DNA of 64,000 nucleotides from Pedobacter sp. Bi126 (lineage in GTDB: Bacteria; Bacteroidota; Bacteroidia; Sphingobacteriales; Sphingobacteriaceae): the NCBI RefSeq assembly GCF_918698245.1, contig NZ_CAKKMS010000002.1, forward strand, positions 124,001 through 188,000, in the 5' to 3' direction. Position numbers and translations under genes: made by a program. Of the stretch, positions 15,113 through 24,945 are shown piece by piece (position 1 is the stretch's first letter; each line of letters opens with the position of its first letter). The notes beneath the pieces are model-generated. The model saw only the letters and a program-made list of their open reading frames with translations. It did not search any database and was not told the origin of the DNA.

Positions 15113-15763
15113 TTACTGTATATCTACTAAAATACTATTCCTTAAATCGTTGGAGATATCTTCTGTGATACCGATAATTTCTTCGGGTTCGTTGGTGTTG
15201 TTCATTATTACCTTATTACACTGTTCGCGATACGGCAATAAATATTCTTTATAGGCTGGCACTACATGGTTGTGCCATTTGTACAATACATCATCTTCAG
15301 GGTAACCACGTTCCAAGCCATCGCGTTTTATACGGCGATCTAAAGCTACCTGTTCATCTGCATCAACAAAAATGGTATGATCCAGCAGGGCGGCAATTTC
15401 TTTAAAGTGGAGAATAAAAAGACCCTCAACAATAATAATAGGTGCCGATTTAATCTCCAAAATTTTAACAACGGCGAGTGGATTATTGAAGTTGTATTCT
15501 TTTTTATAAACAACCTCGCCACTCATTAACTGTTTAATGTCTCTTAAAAACTGTTCGCTATCAATGGTAGAAGGGAGGTCGAAGTTGTATAACTTGTTTT
15601 CTTCCTGTGTCATCTCGCCCGCTGGGATATAATAGTCATCTTGCGATACGAGTGTTACTTCATCCTGTTTAAAATGATGAAGAAAACAGTTTAAGAAAAA
15701 TGTTTTACCCGATCCACTACCACCGGCAATACCAATTATAAATGGCTTTTTGTTCAAACTCAT
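15113..15763 (-). CDS. udk: Uridine kinase
   Basis: The 216-residue P-loop kinase has a Walker A motif GGSGSGKT at residue 14 and the nucleoside-binding regions SQDDYY and NFDLPSTID. PIIIVEGLFILHF and DRRIKRDGLERGY are typical of the uridine kinase/PRK family. It phosphorylates uridine and cytidine in pyrimidine salvage. It overlaps the LysM gene upstream by 4 nt (ATGA), so the two are translationally coupled. A functional link between them is not obvious. Confidence 0.88.
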   Translation of the reverse strand: MSLNKKPFIIGIAGGSGSGKTFFLNCFLHHFKQDEVTLVSQDDYYIPAGEMTQEENKLYNFDLPSTIDSEQFLRDIKQLMSGEVVYKKEYNFNNPLAVVKILEIKSAPIIIVEGLFILHFKEIAALLDHTIFVDADEQVALDRRIKRDGLERGYPEDDVLYKWHNHVVPAYKEYLLPYREQCNKVIMNNTNEPEEIIGITEDISNDLRNSILVDIQ

Positions 15764-17304
15764 TGAGCACTATATGTTAAATTGCAGAAAAAACGTTTGT
15801 CTAAAGCGCCCAATGAATCGGCTACAGCTTTAGTCATTACAATTATAACATCTTTTGTGGATTCGTTCTCCGTAAATTTACCAACAACTTTGGCAAAGGT
15901 AGTGCGGTTGGTCATTGGGTTGGTAATCTTAATTACCCTGCCCACAGGTGCTGTACGGTGTAAAACCAACATTTTTGTTCCATCCAGGTCTTGGTCTGCA
16001 ATCCAAACTGCGGTTCCTTTTTCTTCGATCTGACTTAAACCATATACGCTCGGGTCGCGGCGAAGTTTAGGGTCTTTAACCATGGTGCTATCTGGTTCGT
16101 TTTCCTGCTCTTCTTTCGATAAATCATTTACCGATTTAGGCTGTGGCGGTTTAGGAATAATCAGTTTCTGATCAATTTTAATTGCGTTATCTTCCAGTTT
16201 ATTTGCTGTTCTGATCTGATAAGCAGTTAAATTGTATTTTTTAGCAATGGTAAAAATGTTTTCTCCAGTAGCAACGGTATGAATAAAACTTTCTTCTTTT
16301 GTTGCTGGTGCGTCTTTAACTTTTGCTTCTACCTCTTTAGCTTTTGCTTCAGCTTGTTTTTCTTTCGGAACCTGAACATCTGTAATAATCCCTCCCGGTA
16401 CTTTTAAAACCTGTCCAATGGTAATGGCGTTATCAGGCAAATCGTTCAGTTTTCTAATCTGGTAAGCGGTAATGCCATATTGTTTAGCGATGGTGAAAAT
16501 AGTTTCGTTCCTTAAAACAGTATGTGTGCCGGCCGCATCTGTAGATTTGTTCTCCTGAACAGGTTTTTCTTCAGCGGCAGATACTACTTTGTTCTCATCA
16601 ATGTTTTTAGTTGCCGGAATTTTAAGTTTCTGACCGATACGCAAGTTATTTCCTGAAAGATTGTTGGCTTTTTTTACTTCTTCAACAGTAGTGCCGTATT
16701 TTTCGGCTATTTTGCCTAAAAACTCCTTAGGCGCAACAGTATGCTCAATCATGGTTTGATCAGCAGATGATGTATTGGCTTGAGGCGTTTCTGTATTATT
16801 CTTCGCTGGTGGCGTTACCGGAGCAGCTGTTGCAGTTTGTTCTCCATTTTTAGCAGGGATTTTTAAAACCTGACCGATACTCAAATTGCTGCTGCTCAGG
16901 TTGTTTAAGGCTTTAATCTCATTAATGGTTGTGCCATATTTTTCGGCGAGCATGTTTAGATTTTCTTTTGGCTTGATGGTATGCTCTATTATATTGCCAG
17001 TAGAAGCGCTTTGATTTTGTGTGCTGTTAGCTGATCCTGTTGCGGTAAAAGGAATATTTGTTGGAACTTTAATGATTACCCCAACCTGAAGGTATTTATT
17101 GTCATTAAAGGCCATAATCTCTTTAGGAGAAACATTATACCTTCTTCCTATTGAATAATAAGTGTCTTTTGCTACAGTTTGATGAACGATCAGTTTTTTG
17201 CCTTTATTATTTTCTACACCGATAGAGTCTCTTGCTGTGTTGGCTTTGGCATTTGCAATGTTTAAGGCAAATAACACTACAGCAGATAAATATATTTTAT
17301 GCAT
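15760..17304 (-). CDS. Secreted protein with five LysM repeats and a double-psi-barrel-like C-terminus
   Basis: The 514-residue protein has a signal peptide (cleavage near ANA-KAN) and five LysM domains separated by Pro/Thr/Lys-rich linkers. Each contains a variant of IGQVLKIP at its end. The last 100 residues include VLHRTAPVGRVIKITNP and FAKVVGKF, resembling the RlpA-like double-psi beta-barrel. It likely binds peptidoglycan and may cleave it or organise the envelope. Conserved catalytic residues of RlpA were not verified. It is first in an operon with uridine kinase. Confidence 0.85.
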   Translation of the reverse strand: MHKIYLSAVVLFALNIANAKANTARDSIGVENNKGKKLIVHQTVAKDTYYSIGRRYNVSPKEIMAFNDNKYLQVGVIIKVPTNIPFTATGSANSTQNQSASTGNIIEHTIKPKENLNMLAEKYGTTINEIKALNNLSSSNLSIGQVLKIPAKNGEQTATAAPVTPPAKNNTETPQANTSSADQTMIEHTVAPKEFLGKIAEKYGTTVEEVKKANNLSGNNLRIGQKLKIPATKNIDENKVVSAAEEKPVQENKSTDAAGTHTVLRNETIFTIAKQYGITAYQIRKLNDLPDNAITIGQVLKVPGGIITDVQVPKEKQAEAKAKEVEAKVKDAPATKEESFIHTVATGENIFTIAKKYNLTAYQIRTANKLEDNAIKIDQKLIIPKPPQPKSVNDLSKEEQENEPDSTMVKDPKLRRDPSVYGLSQIEEKGTAVWIADQDLDGTKMLVLHRTAPVGRVIKITNPMTNRTTFAKVVGKFTENESTKDVIIVMTKAVADSLGALDKRFFCNLTYSAQ

Positions 17305-17537
17305 TTATTTTATGTAAATTTCTAAGTCAAAGGGAGCAATTATACGAATAATATTGTTAATCAGTCTATGTTCAGCTATTCGTTTTTAAGTAAAAATAAG
17401 ATGACTTTAATAGCTTAATATCGATATGCCATTCATTAACAAATGTTTGTAAAATTGTTGTTCCCTATAATAATTGAATATTAAACGATCTAATAAATAA
17501 CGTATTGTTCAAAAGACAAAATTGAGCAAAACTTTTA

Positions 17538-17545
17538 TAAATTTG
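17538..17545 (+). promoter_or_regulatory. dps: Candidate -7 element of the dps promoter
   Basis: TAAATTTG matches TAnnTTTG and lies 43 nt upstream of the dps ATG. No -33 TTTG at the ideal distance was seen, so an extra activator may be needed. Confidence 0.4.
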
Positions 17546-17588
17546 GGTTGTTACGTAGACATCAAAAACATCATAAATAATAAAAAAA

Positions 17589-18068
17589 ATGGACGCTAAA
17601 GAAATAAGCTTAAACGAAAAAGAAGTTAAACCAGTTGTAGATCTTTTGAACGATTATTTGGCTAATTATCACATTCATTATCAAAAACTAAGAGGTTGCC
17701 ACTGGAATATTAAAGGTCAGAACTTCTTTACTTTACATGTTAAGTTTGAAGAATTATATACCAATGCACAGTTAACTATTGATGAGATAGCCGAGCGTGT
17801 ATTAACCTTGGGTAAAGCACCGCATAGCCGTTTTGCCGATTATATAAAAGAATCTCAAATTAAAGAAATTGATACCATTGGCCTTAAAGATCTTGATATG
17901 GTTGATGCCATTTTAGATGATATGGCTGCATTGATCGAATTGGAAAGAGAACTTTTAGAAGCTACAGATGCTGCCGGAGACGATGGTTCTAACGATATGG
18001 TTAACCGCTTTATGCAGTTTAAAGAGAAAAATACCTGGATGTTGCGCGCTTTCGCAGGAAAGAAATAA
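17589..18068 (+). CDS. dps: Dps-family ferritin (DNA protection during starvation)
   Basis: The 159-residue four-helix protein has the Dps signature HWNIKGQNFFTLHVKFEELY with ligands for the inter-subunit ferroxidase site, followed by TIDEIAER. Dps assembles into 12-mers that oxidise and store iron with hydrogen peroxide and shield DNA. The N-terminus is acidic rather than Lys-rich, so direct DNA binding is doubtful. It is a single gene ended by a terminator at 18085-18139. Confidence 0.93.
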   Translation: MDAKEISLNEKEVKPVVDLLNDYLANYHIHYQKLRGCHWNIKGQNFFTLHVKFEELYTNAQLTIDEIAERVLTLGKAPHSRFADYIKESQIKEIDTIGLKDLDMVDAILDDMAALIELERELLEATDAAGDDGSNDMVNRFMQFKEKNTWMLRAFAGKK

Positions 18069-18084
18069 TATAATTTAGGTGGTT

Positions 18085-18139
18085 AAAAGCCTCATGTAAG
18101 TAGCTTTATTGTAAAATCTACTTATATGGGGCTTTTTTG
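18085..18139 (+). terminator. Rho-independent terminator of dps
   Basis: A long interrupted stem, AAAAGCC.CAT.TAAGTAG paired with CTACTTA.ATG.GGCTTTT, is followed by T residues. It lies 16 nt past the dps stop. Confidence 0.7.
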
Positions 18140-18172
18140 TTTCTGAGAAAATCTAATTATTTATCTTTGGGC

Positions 18173-20008
18173 ATGGCATACAAAAGTTTAGCAGAATGTG
18201 TATCCGATCTCGAAAAGCACGGTCATTTAATCAGAATAAAAGAAGAAGTAGATCCCTATTTAGAAATGGCAGCCATCCATTTAAGGGTTTACGAAAATAA
18301 AGGACCAGCAATACTATTCGAAAAAGTTAAAGGAAGTCCTTTTCCTGCTGTTTCAAACTTGTTTGGGACATTAGAGCGATCGAAATTTATTTTTAGAGAT
18401 ACTTTACCAAAAGTACAACAGCTGGTATCGTTAAGGAATGATCCGATAAAAGCATTAAAAAATCCGTTTAAATATGCGGGTTCCGCAATGTCGGCTTTAT
18501 CGGCCTTGCCACTTAAAACACCTTCTGCAAAAAGAAAATTTTTAAAAACAAGTATCAGTCAATTACCACAAATTGTAAACTGGCCTATGGATGGTGGCCC
18601 TTTTGTTACCATGCCGCAGGTTTATACTGAAGATATAGATAAACCAGGCGTTTTAAATGCAAATCTGGGCATGTATCGCATCCAATTGGGTGGTAACGAT
18701 TATATCCAGGACCAGGAGATCGGGTTGCACTATCAGATCCATAGAGGGATTGGTGTACATCAATCAAAAGCCAACGCCCTCGGCCAACCCTTAAAAGTGA
18801 GCATTTTTGTCGGTGGACCCCCATCACATCCTTTAGCCGCAGTGATGCCTTTACCGGAAGGATTATCGGAAATGACATTTGCAGGTGCATTGGGCGATAG
18901 GCGTTTCCGTTATTTTTATGATGATGAAGGTTTTTGTATCTCTGCAGATGCCGATTTTGTTATTACCGGAACGGTTTATCCAAATGAGAATAAGCCAGAA
19001 GGGCCTTTTGGCGATCATTTGGGGTATTACAGTTTAACGCATCCTTTTCCTTTGATGAAAGTGCACAACGTGTATCATAAAAAAGATGCCATTTGGTCGT
19101 TTACGGTTGTTGGTCGTCCGCCGCAAGAGGATACCAGTTTTGGGGCTTTAATCCATGAAATTACAGGCTCGGCCATACCACAGGAAATTCATGGTTTAAA
19201 AGAAGTTCATGCGGTTGATGCGGCTGGCGTTCATCCTTTGCTTTTTGCTATCGGCAGTGAGCGTTATACCCCATATTTAAAAGCACGCAGACCTCAGGAA
19301 ATATTAACCATAGCGAACCATATACTGGGGAAAAATCAATTGAGTTTGGCCAAATATCTGTTTATTGCAGCCAAAGAAGATGATCAGCATTTAAGCACGC
19401 ACCATATTGAAGCATTTCTTACGCATATTTTAGAACGGATCGATTTAACGAGGGATGTTCATTTTTATACGAATACTACAATTGATACACTTGATTATAG
19501 CGGTGATGGATTAAACAGCGGATCGAAGGTAGTAATTGCGGCGGCAGGAGACAAGCAGCGTGAACTTTGGAATAAGATTCCTGAAGGACTGAAATTAGGC
19601 GACGGATTTTATCAGCCGAAAATAGCCATTCCAGGCGTTTTAGTTTTAGGAAGTGACAAATATTTAAGTCCGGAGAAAACAGCTGCTGAAATTGCTTTAT
19701 TGAATATGGCTTTGATCGATCAGGATTTATCAGGCTTACCTTTAATTATATTGGCAGATGACGCAGAATTTACGGCCAACAATATTGATAATCTGGTTTG
19801 GGTCGCTTTTACAAGGAGCAACCCGGCGGCTGATATTTACGGTATTAACGATTTTACCATTAATAAACATTGGGGCTGTAAAGGTTCTTTGATTATCGAT
19901 GCGAGGAAAAAGCCTCACCATGCACCTGAATTGATCAAAGATGAAGCTGTAGAAAAAAAGCTGGATGTTTTGGGCCAAGAGGGTGGAAGCCTGCAAGGAC
20001 TAATTTAG
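18173..20008 (+). CDS. UbiD-family decarboxylase
   Basis: The 611-residue protein is a full-length UbiD-type prenylated-FMN decarboxylase. It begins SLAECVSDLEKHGHLIRIKEE and contains NLGMYRIQ, IHRGIG, GGPPSHPLAAVMPLPEG, and EGPFGDHLGYYS, which includes the conserved acidic residues of the active site. Members decarboxylate aromatic or unsaturated acids; in this lineage a menaquinone-pathway role is plausible. No UbiX flavin prenyltransferase gene is nearby. The ATG at 18173 is preferred over 18137, which would overlap the dps terminator. It is monocistronic. Confidence 0.9.
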   Translation: MAYKSLAECVSDLEKHGHLIRIKEEVDPYLEMAAIHLRVYENKGPAILFEKVKGSPFPAVSNLFGTLERSKFIFRDTLPKVQQLVSLRNDPIKALKNPFKYAGSAMSALSALPLKTPSAKRKFLKTSISQLPQIVNWPMDGGPFVTMPQVYTEDIDKPGVLNANLGMYRIQLGGNDYIQDQEIGLHYQIHRGIGVHQSKANALGQPLKVSIFVGGPPSHPLAAVMPLPEGLSEMTFAGALGDRRFRYFYDDEGFCISADADFVITGTVYPNENKPEGPFGDHLGYYSLTHPFPLMKVHNVYHKKDAIWSFTVVGRPPQEDTSFGALIHEITGSAIPQEIHGLKEVHAVDAAGVHPLLFAIGSERYTPYLKARRPQEILTIANHILGKNQLSLAKYLFIAAKEDDQHLSTHHIEAFLTHILERIDLTRDVHFYTNTTIDTLDYSGDGLNSGSKVVIAAAGDKQRELWNKIPEGLKLGDGFYQPKIAIPGVLVLGSDKYLSPEKTAAEIALLNMALIDQDLSGLPLIILADDAEFTANNIDNLVWVAFTRSNPAADIYGINDFTINKHWGCKGSLIIDARKKPHHAPELIKDEAVEKKLDVLGQEGGSLQGLI

Positions 20009-20389
20009 TCGAATAATTAAAATAAAAAATTGTTTCTTAAGCATACTTAGGCTATGCTTTCAACTTCTGGGCTAATTACTTTTTTATTGGTGCTGATTTG
20101 TGTACCTTCAAATCGCTTAGTTTAACCAACCAAAAACGGTGCTGAAAATCTGATTATTGCGAACAACAATCAGTAGGGCCGGAAAGCCTAAACATCTCAC
20201 AAATTACTTCAACATCTGCTCCCAGGTTCAAAATTTTGTTTGATCGGTTAAACAAATCACAGTTTATTAACGTATTTACGACTATTGTAACATTTGCGTT
20301 AATTTTTGGGCAATACGTGTTAAAATCATCGTTCTATCTGGCTTCTTATAAACCTAATTTTGGTCATATTACTAACTAAACTGAATACA
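20009..20389. other. Intergenic region ahead of the SusC gene, no gene seen
   Basis: About 380 nt has no coding frame of note. It is AT-rich near the SusC start. No clear TAnnTTTG promoter with a matching -33 element and no recognised riboswitch were found. The length is compatible with a regulated leader for the SusC/SusD operon. Confidence 0.4.
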
Positions 20390-23300
20390 ATGACCAGATT
20401 AAAGATTACTTTGTTCATTTTGACCATGCTCTGTTGCATACAGATTTATGGTCAAACGTCGCTGATTAGTGGCAAAATTACAGATGCATCGGGGCTGCCA
20501 ATCCCAGGCATATCGGTAAAAGTTAAAGGAACCGCTATTGGCACCTCTTCCGATGCGAAAGGGATCTTTTCAATTAAAAGTGCAAGTCCAGCTACACTGG
20601 TTTTTAGTGGAATTGGTTATACAACCAAAGAATTTGCTTATAGTGGGCAAAGCAACATAACCATAACATTAAGTGAAGACCAGCAAAGCCTGAATGAGAT
20701 TGTGGTAACTGCCTTAGGGGTGAAACGTGATAAGCGAAATTTGACCTACAGCTCGCAGGAGGTAAAAGGCGATCAGATTACCCAGTCGAAAGAGCCTAAC
20801 CTGGTAAATGCATTGGCAGGTAAAGTTTCTGGTGTACAAATTACAAGTTCGTCGGGTACGCCAGGCAGTTCGTCGCGTATTGTAATCAGGGGGGCTAATT
20901 CTCTTTATGGCAACAATGAAGCTTTGATGGTAATTGATGGTATTCCGGTTAACAATGATGAAACCGGTAACCTCAACTCCGGTCCCGGCACCAACCGGAT
21001 TGCCGATCTTGATCCTAATATTATTGAAAGCATTAATGTGCTAAAAGGTGGTGCTGCAACAGCGTTATATGGATCTGATGGTGCAAAAGGAGTAATTATT
21101 ATCACAACAAAAGCCGGTAGCCTGAATAAAAAGCCTGGTATCAGCTTTTCTTCTTCTTTTTCAATGGAGAAACCGCTGTTGCCAGAAATCCAGAATAAAT
21201 ATTCTCTTGGCTCAAATGGCGTATATTTTGATGGTGTGAACCAAAAAACGAGTACATCGTGGGGGGCGAGAATGGATACCTTAAAAATTAACGGCCAGCC
21301 TGCACAGGTATATGATCAGTCTGATTTATTCTTTAAAACCGGAAAAACATATACCAATACAGTAGCCATAAACGGGGGTGGAGCTTACAACTCTTATTTT
21401 ATATCGTATACCAATTTTGCGCAGGATGGAACGGTACCTAGCACTTCGTTCGACCGGAATACCGTTTTTGGTAAATTCACCACACAAATTGTTAAGGATC
21501 TGAATGTTACTTTCTCCCTAAATTATGCCAATACCAAAAACCGTCGGCTACCTGAAGGTTATGCCTTGGAAAGTCCGGTGTGGACCATTTTTTCTGCCCC
21601 AGTTTCTTATGATCTGCAACCTTCGGTAAACCCTGATGGAAGTCAGCGTTTATACCGTTTCTCTCGCAATAATCCTTACTGGGTGTTAGATAATATCAGC
21701 AATACATCAGTTGTGAACCGTTTTCTGCCGACATTTACAGCCGATTATAAACCCTTAAACTGGTTAACCATTACTGAGCGTTTTGGTGCCGATGTATATG
21801 TTGAGCAAGGTAAATACACCGAGTCTTTACTGTCGGTCTCTAATCCTAACGGAAGAATTGTAAATAACAATACTAATTTCAGACAGTATAATAATGATTT
21901 GATACTGAACGCCAATAAAAGTTTTGGTGATTTTAATGTCGAAGCCTTACTGGGTAATAACCTTATTTCGACATATTCGCAAAATGGCTATGCCAATGGC
22001 TTAGGAATCACCATTCCAGGTTTTAATAATATCGGTTCTGCCTCTACTGTTAAGTTTACAGAAACCAGTTACCTTACGCGGAAAATAGGCTTTTATCTGC
22101 AATCTAATATCGATTATAAAAAGTTTATTATCTTGTCTTTAACAGGCAGATACGATGGTACTTCGGTTTTGGCTAAAGACAACAGCTTTTATCCATACGG
22201 TTCGGCTGCAACAAGTTTTATTTTCTCTAATTTCTTTTCTAATGGCCTTTCTGAAGTGATGAACTTTGGTAAACTAAGGCTTTCTTACAGTACGGTAGGT
22301 AATGCAAGTATAGGCCCATATAGTTTACTTACTCCCTACGAATCGCAAACGATTAGAAATACTACTTTTCCTTATCAAGGACAATCGGGTTTCTTAATCA
22401 GCCAGGTACTTAGCGATCCAAACCTGAAAAATGAACGTATTAACGAGTTTGAAGTTGGATTAGAAACTGGTTTCTTTAAAAACCGTTTAGGCATTGAGCT
22501 TACCTATTTCGATAAGCGGACTAAAAATGGTATCATTCCGTCGGTGGCTTTGGCGCCATCTACAGGTTTTAACGCAACAAGTGTAAATTCTGCAGCTATG
22601 CGCAACCGGGGTATTGAGGTTCTGTTAAATGCAAAACCAATTTCGACCCCGGATTTTAGCTGGGATTTAACGATAAATTATAGCAGAATCAGAAACAAAG
22701 TGCTTTCTATTTACAAAGACCTGAAACAGGTTGGCAATGGTTTCACCTTTATTTTTGTAAACCAGCCTTACGGTGTAATTTATGGTACCCGATATGCCAG
22801 AAATGCGGCTGGTCAGCTGCTTACTGATGATGGAGGCCTTCCTTTTGCCGCCGATGAACAAGGTATAATTGGCGATATCAATCCGGATTGGATGGGTGGT
22901 ATTGTTAATAATTTCAAGTATAAACAATTTGCGCTTAGTTTCTCTTTTGATATGAAAAAGGGGGGCGATATTCAGAATAACGTAGATGGTTATGGTTATT
23001 TCTATGGTACACCTAAAGTTACCGAAGATCGTGGACCACGTATAGTTGAGGGCATAAATGCTACAACAGGTTTGCCAAATACGGTTTCAGCTACAGGGCA
23101 AGCTTATTATCAACGTGCTAACAGTGTTCTCGAATCAGTAATTCAGGATGGAACCTATGTTAAATTGCGAAACGTAAGTCTGGGTTATAATGTTAAACCG
23201 GCCTGGTTACAAAAAACACCTTTCAAAACCATCGGATTTCAGGTAACCGGACGAAACCTTTGGATTTATGCGCCACACTTTACTGGCGGAGATCCGGAAG

Positions 23301-23398
23301 TAAGTTCATTTGGTTCATCAAATGGTTCGCAAGGGATTTATTCGTTCTCAACGCCAACATCAAGATCTGTTGATTTTAGTTTGAAACTTACCTTATAA
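20390..23398 (+). CDS. SusC/RagA-family TonB-linked outer-membrane protein
   Basis: The 1002-residue protein has a signal peptide (ends IYGQ), a carboxypeptidase-D-like regulatory domain (about 24-100; ISGKITDASGLPIPGISV), a plug domain (about 115-235; LNEIVVTALGVKRDKR, then MVIDGIPVNND) and a C-terminal barrel ending in a Phe/Leu strand (DFSLKLTL). It imports a ligand through the outer membrane with the SusD-like lipoprotein encoded 25 nt downstream. No sugar hydrolase, anti-sigma or HTCS regulator is adjacent, so the substrate is unknown. The ATG at 20390 gives the signal peptide directly. Confidence 0.94.
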   Translation: MTRLKITLFILTMLCCIQIYGQTSLISGKITDASGLPIPGISVKVKGTAIGTSSDAKGIFSIKSASPATLVFSGIGYTTKEFAYSGQSNITITLSEDQQSLNEIVVTALGVKRDKRNLTYSSQEVKGDQITQSKEPNLVNALAGKVSGVQITSSSGTPGSSSRIVIRGANSLYGNNEALMVIDGIPVNNDETGNLNSGPGTNRIADLDPNIIESINVLKGGAATALYGSDGAKGVIIITTKAGSLNKKPGISFSSSFSMEKPLLPEIQNKYSLGSNGVYFDGVNQKTSTSWGARMDTLKINGQPAQVYDQSDLFFKTGKTYTNTVAINGGGAYNSYFISYTNFAQDGTVPSTSFDRNTVFGKFTTQIVKDLNVTFSLNYANTKNRRLPEGYALESPVWTIFSAPVSYDLQPSVNPDGSQRLYRFSRNNPYWVLDNISNTSVVNRFLPTFTADYKPLNWLTITERFGADVYVEQGKYTESLLSVSNPNGRIVNNNTNFRQYNNDLILNANKSFGDFNVEALLGNNLISTYSQNGYANGLGITIPGFNNIGSASTVKFTETSYLTRKIGFYLQSNIDYKKFIILSLTGRYDGTSVLAKDNSFYPYGSAATSFIFSNFFSNGLSEVMNFGKLRLSYSTVGNASIGPYSLLTPYESQTIRNTTFPYQGQSGFLISQVLSDPNLKNERINEFEVGLETGFFKNRLGIELTYFDKRTKNGIIPSVALAPSTGFNATSVNSAAMRNRGIEVLLNAKPISTPDFSWDLTINYSRIRNKVLSIYKDLKQVGNGFTFIFVNQPYGVIYGTRYARNAAGQLLTDDGGLPFAADEQGIIGDINPDWMGGIVNNFKYKQFALSFSFDMKKGGDIQNNVDGYGYFYGTPKVTEDRGPRIVEGINATTGLPNTVSATGQAYYQRANSVLESVIQDGTYVKLRNVSLGYNVKPAWLQKTPFKTIGFQVTGRNLWIYAPHFTGGDPEVSSFGSSNGSQGIYSFSTPTSRSVDFSLKLTL

Positions 23399-23423
23399 CC
23401 CTTAACAATTAGAAAGAAATAAC

Positions 23424-24821
23424 ATGAAAAAGATATATTTTATTTTAGGCTTTGCCCTTATGGTGGCAGCAGCCGGATGCAAAAAATACCTGGATGTGAA
23501 TGAAGATCCAAACAGACCGATTGATGTTAAAGAATCGCTCATGTTACCACCTATACAAATGCTGATTTCCCAAAATATCAATGCATCAGGCGATGGGAAT
23601 TTAAGTGTGGTGTTGCAACAATATTTGCAGGTAATGGCACTCAACCAGGTGGCACCAAATTTCGGTACTTATCTGATGTATAATGTCGATATGGATGGCG
23701 ACTGGAACAATGTATACGTAAGAACATTAAACAACCTCAATTTATTAAAGGTTAAAGCTGTTGCCAACGGCAATTTTAATTATGGTGCCATTTCTAAAAT
23801 TCTTACAGCTTATACTTTAGGTTATGCTACAGATGCCTGGGGTGATCTTCCTTACAGTCAGGCTTTTTTAGGGGTAACACAGCCAACGCCAGCGTATGAT
23901 AGTCAGCAGCAGATTTATGTTCAGATTCAAACTTTACTGGATGATGGAATAGCCGATATTGCAAAAAATGCTGGCCTTAAACCCGGAAGCGACGATTATA
24001 TTTATGCAGGCGATATGGCAAAGTGGAGAAAATTGGCTTATACATTAAAAGCACGTTATTACATGCACCTGAGTAAAGCACCTGGAAATACAGCTTCTGG
24101 GCAGGCACAGCTGGCTTTGACTGCACTAACTAATGGTATGCAGAGCAATGATGATGATGCTAAAATTGCATTCAGTGGTGCGGCAGGGGCAGAAAATCCA
24201 TGGCAGCAAAATTTTCTACCAGGTACTACATTTGTGCTTGCCAACACCTTTGTTGATGCTTTTACTACCAGAAACGATCCAAGATTAAGTAAAATGGTTA
24301 AACCCGCCAAACAAACCGGTTTATATACTGGCCGGCAGATCGGTTTAGATGAAATTGGAAGTCTGGAGGCTTACTCAATCCCTGCCGATTTTTACGCAGG
24401 TGCCAGTGCTAATAATTACCTGGTCAATTACACCGAGGCATTATTCATAAAAGCCGAAGCCACGCTGGTGGTATCGGGTTTTGCAGCTGCACAACCTATT
24501 TATCAGGATGGTATCAAACAGCACATGACCAAGGTAGGGGTGAGCACAACTGATATGGATACGTACATTGCTTCGCGGGGGACACTCAGCAGTACAAATG
24601 CACTCCGTTTAATTATGGAAGAAAAGTCGATTGCAAACTTTCTTAATGCTGAAAATTATACAGATTGGCGCCGTACAGGATTCCCGGTTTTAACCAAAGT
24701 TAAAAATGCACTCTCTGAAATTCCGAGAAGGGTACTTTACCCAAATACCGAAATTACAGCAAATCCACAACCGCAACAAAAGGCTAAGATTACCGATAAG
24801 TTATGGTGGGATGTTAATTAA
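23424..24821 (+). CDS. SusD/RagB-family outer-membrane lipoprotein
   Basis: The 465-residue protein has the lipobox VAAAGC and the common start KKYLDVNEDPNRP. It contains helical repeat segments typical of the SusD-like subgroup 2 (TDAWGDLPYSQAF, TDWRRTGFP). It binds the transported ligand on the cell surface and caps the SusC barrel. The pair forms a two-gene operon with a terminator at 24850-24876. No glycan enzymes nearby make a peptide or small-molecule substrate as likely as a glycan. Confidence 0.93.
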   Translation: MKKIYFILGFALMVAAAGCKKYLDVNEDPNRPIDVKESLMLPPIQMLISQNINASGDGNLSVVLQQYLQVMALNQVAPNFGTYLMYNVDMDGDWNNVYVRTLNNLNLLKVKAVANGNFNYGAISKILTAYTLGYATDAWGDLPYSQAFLGVTQPTPAYDSQQQIYVQIQTLLDDGIADIAKNAGLKPGSDDYIYAGDMAKWRKLAYTLKARYYMHLSKAPGNTASGQAQLALTALTNGMQSNDDDAKIAFSGAAGAENPWQQNFLPGTTFVLANTFVDAFTTRNDPRLSKMVKPAKQTGLYTGRQIGLDEIGSLEAYSIPADFYAGASANNYLVNYTEALFIKAEATLVVSGFAAAQPIYQDGIKQHMTKVGVSTTDMDTYIASRGTLSSTNALRLIMEEKSIANFLNAENYTDWRRTGFPVLTKVKNALSEIPRRVLYPNTEITANPQPQQKAKITDKLWWDVN

Positions 24822-24849
24822 ATAAGTGATAGTTAGTTAATAATGTTGA

Positions 24850-24876
24850 GGATACCCGATTGGGTATCCTTTTTTA
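24850..24876 (+). terminator. Rho-independent terminator of the SusC/SusD operon
   Basis: GGATACCC-GATT-GGGTATCC is followed by TTTTTT, a textbook terminator 28 nt after the SusD stop. Confidence 0.92.
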
Positions 24877-24880
24877 TTGT

Positions 24881-24917
24881 AAAAAGCGCCAGTTCTCTAG
24901 TAGAAAACTGGCGCTTC
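24881..24917 (-). terminator. Rho-independent terminator of the OmpP1/FadL operon
   Basis: An 11-bp stem AAGCGCCAGTT/AACTGGCGCTT is followed on the minus strand by a T-run. It lies 29 nt after the stop of the 24946-26475 gene. Confidence 0.88.
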
Positions 24918-24945
24918 TTTTCTTAATTATGTAAGACAGTTATTG

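Noticed and set aside
20009..20389. Riboswitch ahead of the SusC gene
   Set aside because: No conserved core of cobalamin, TPP or SAM riboswitches could be found in this leader.
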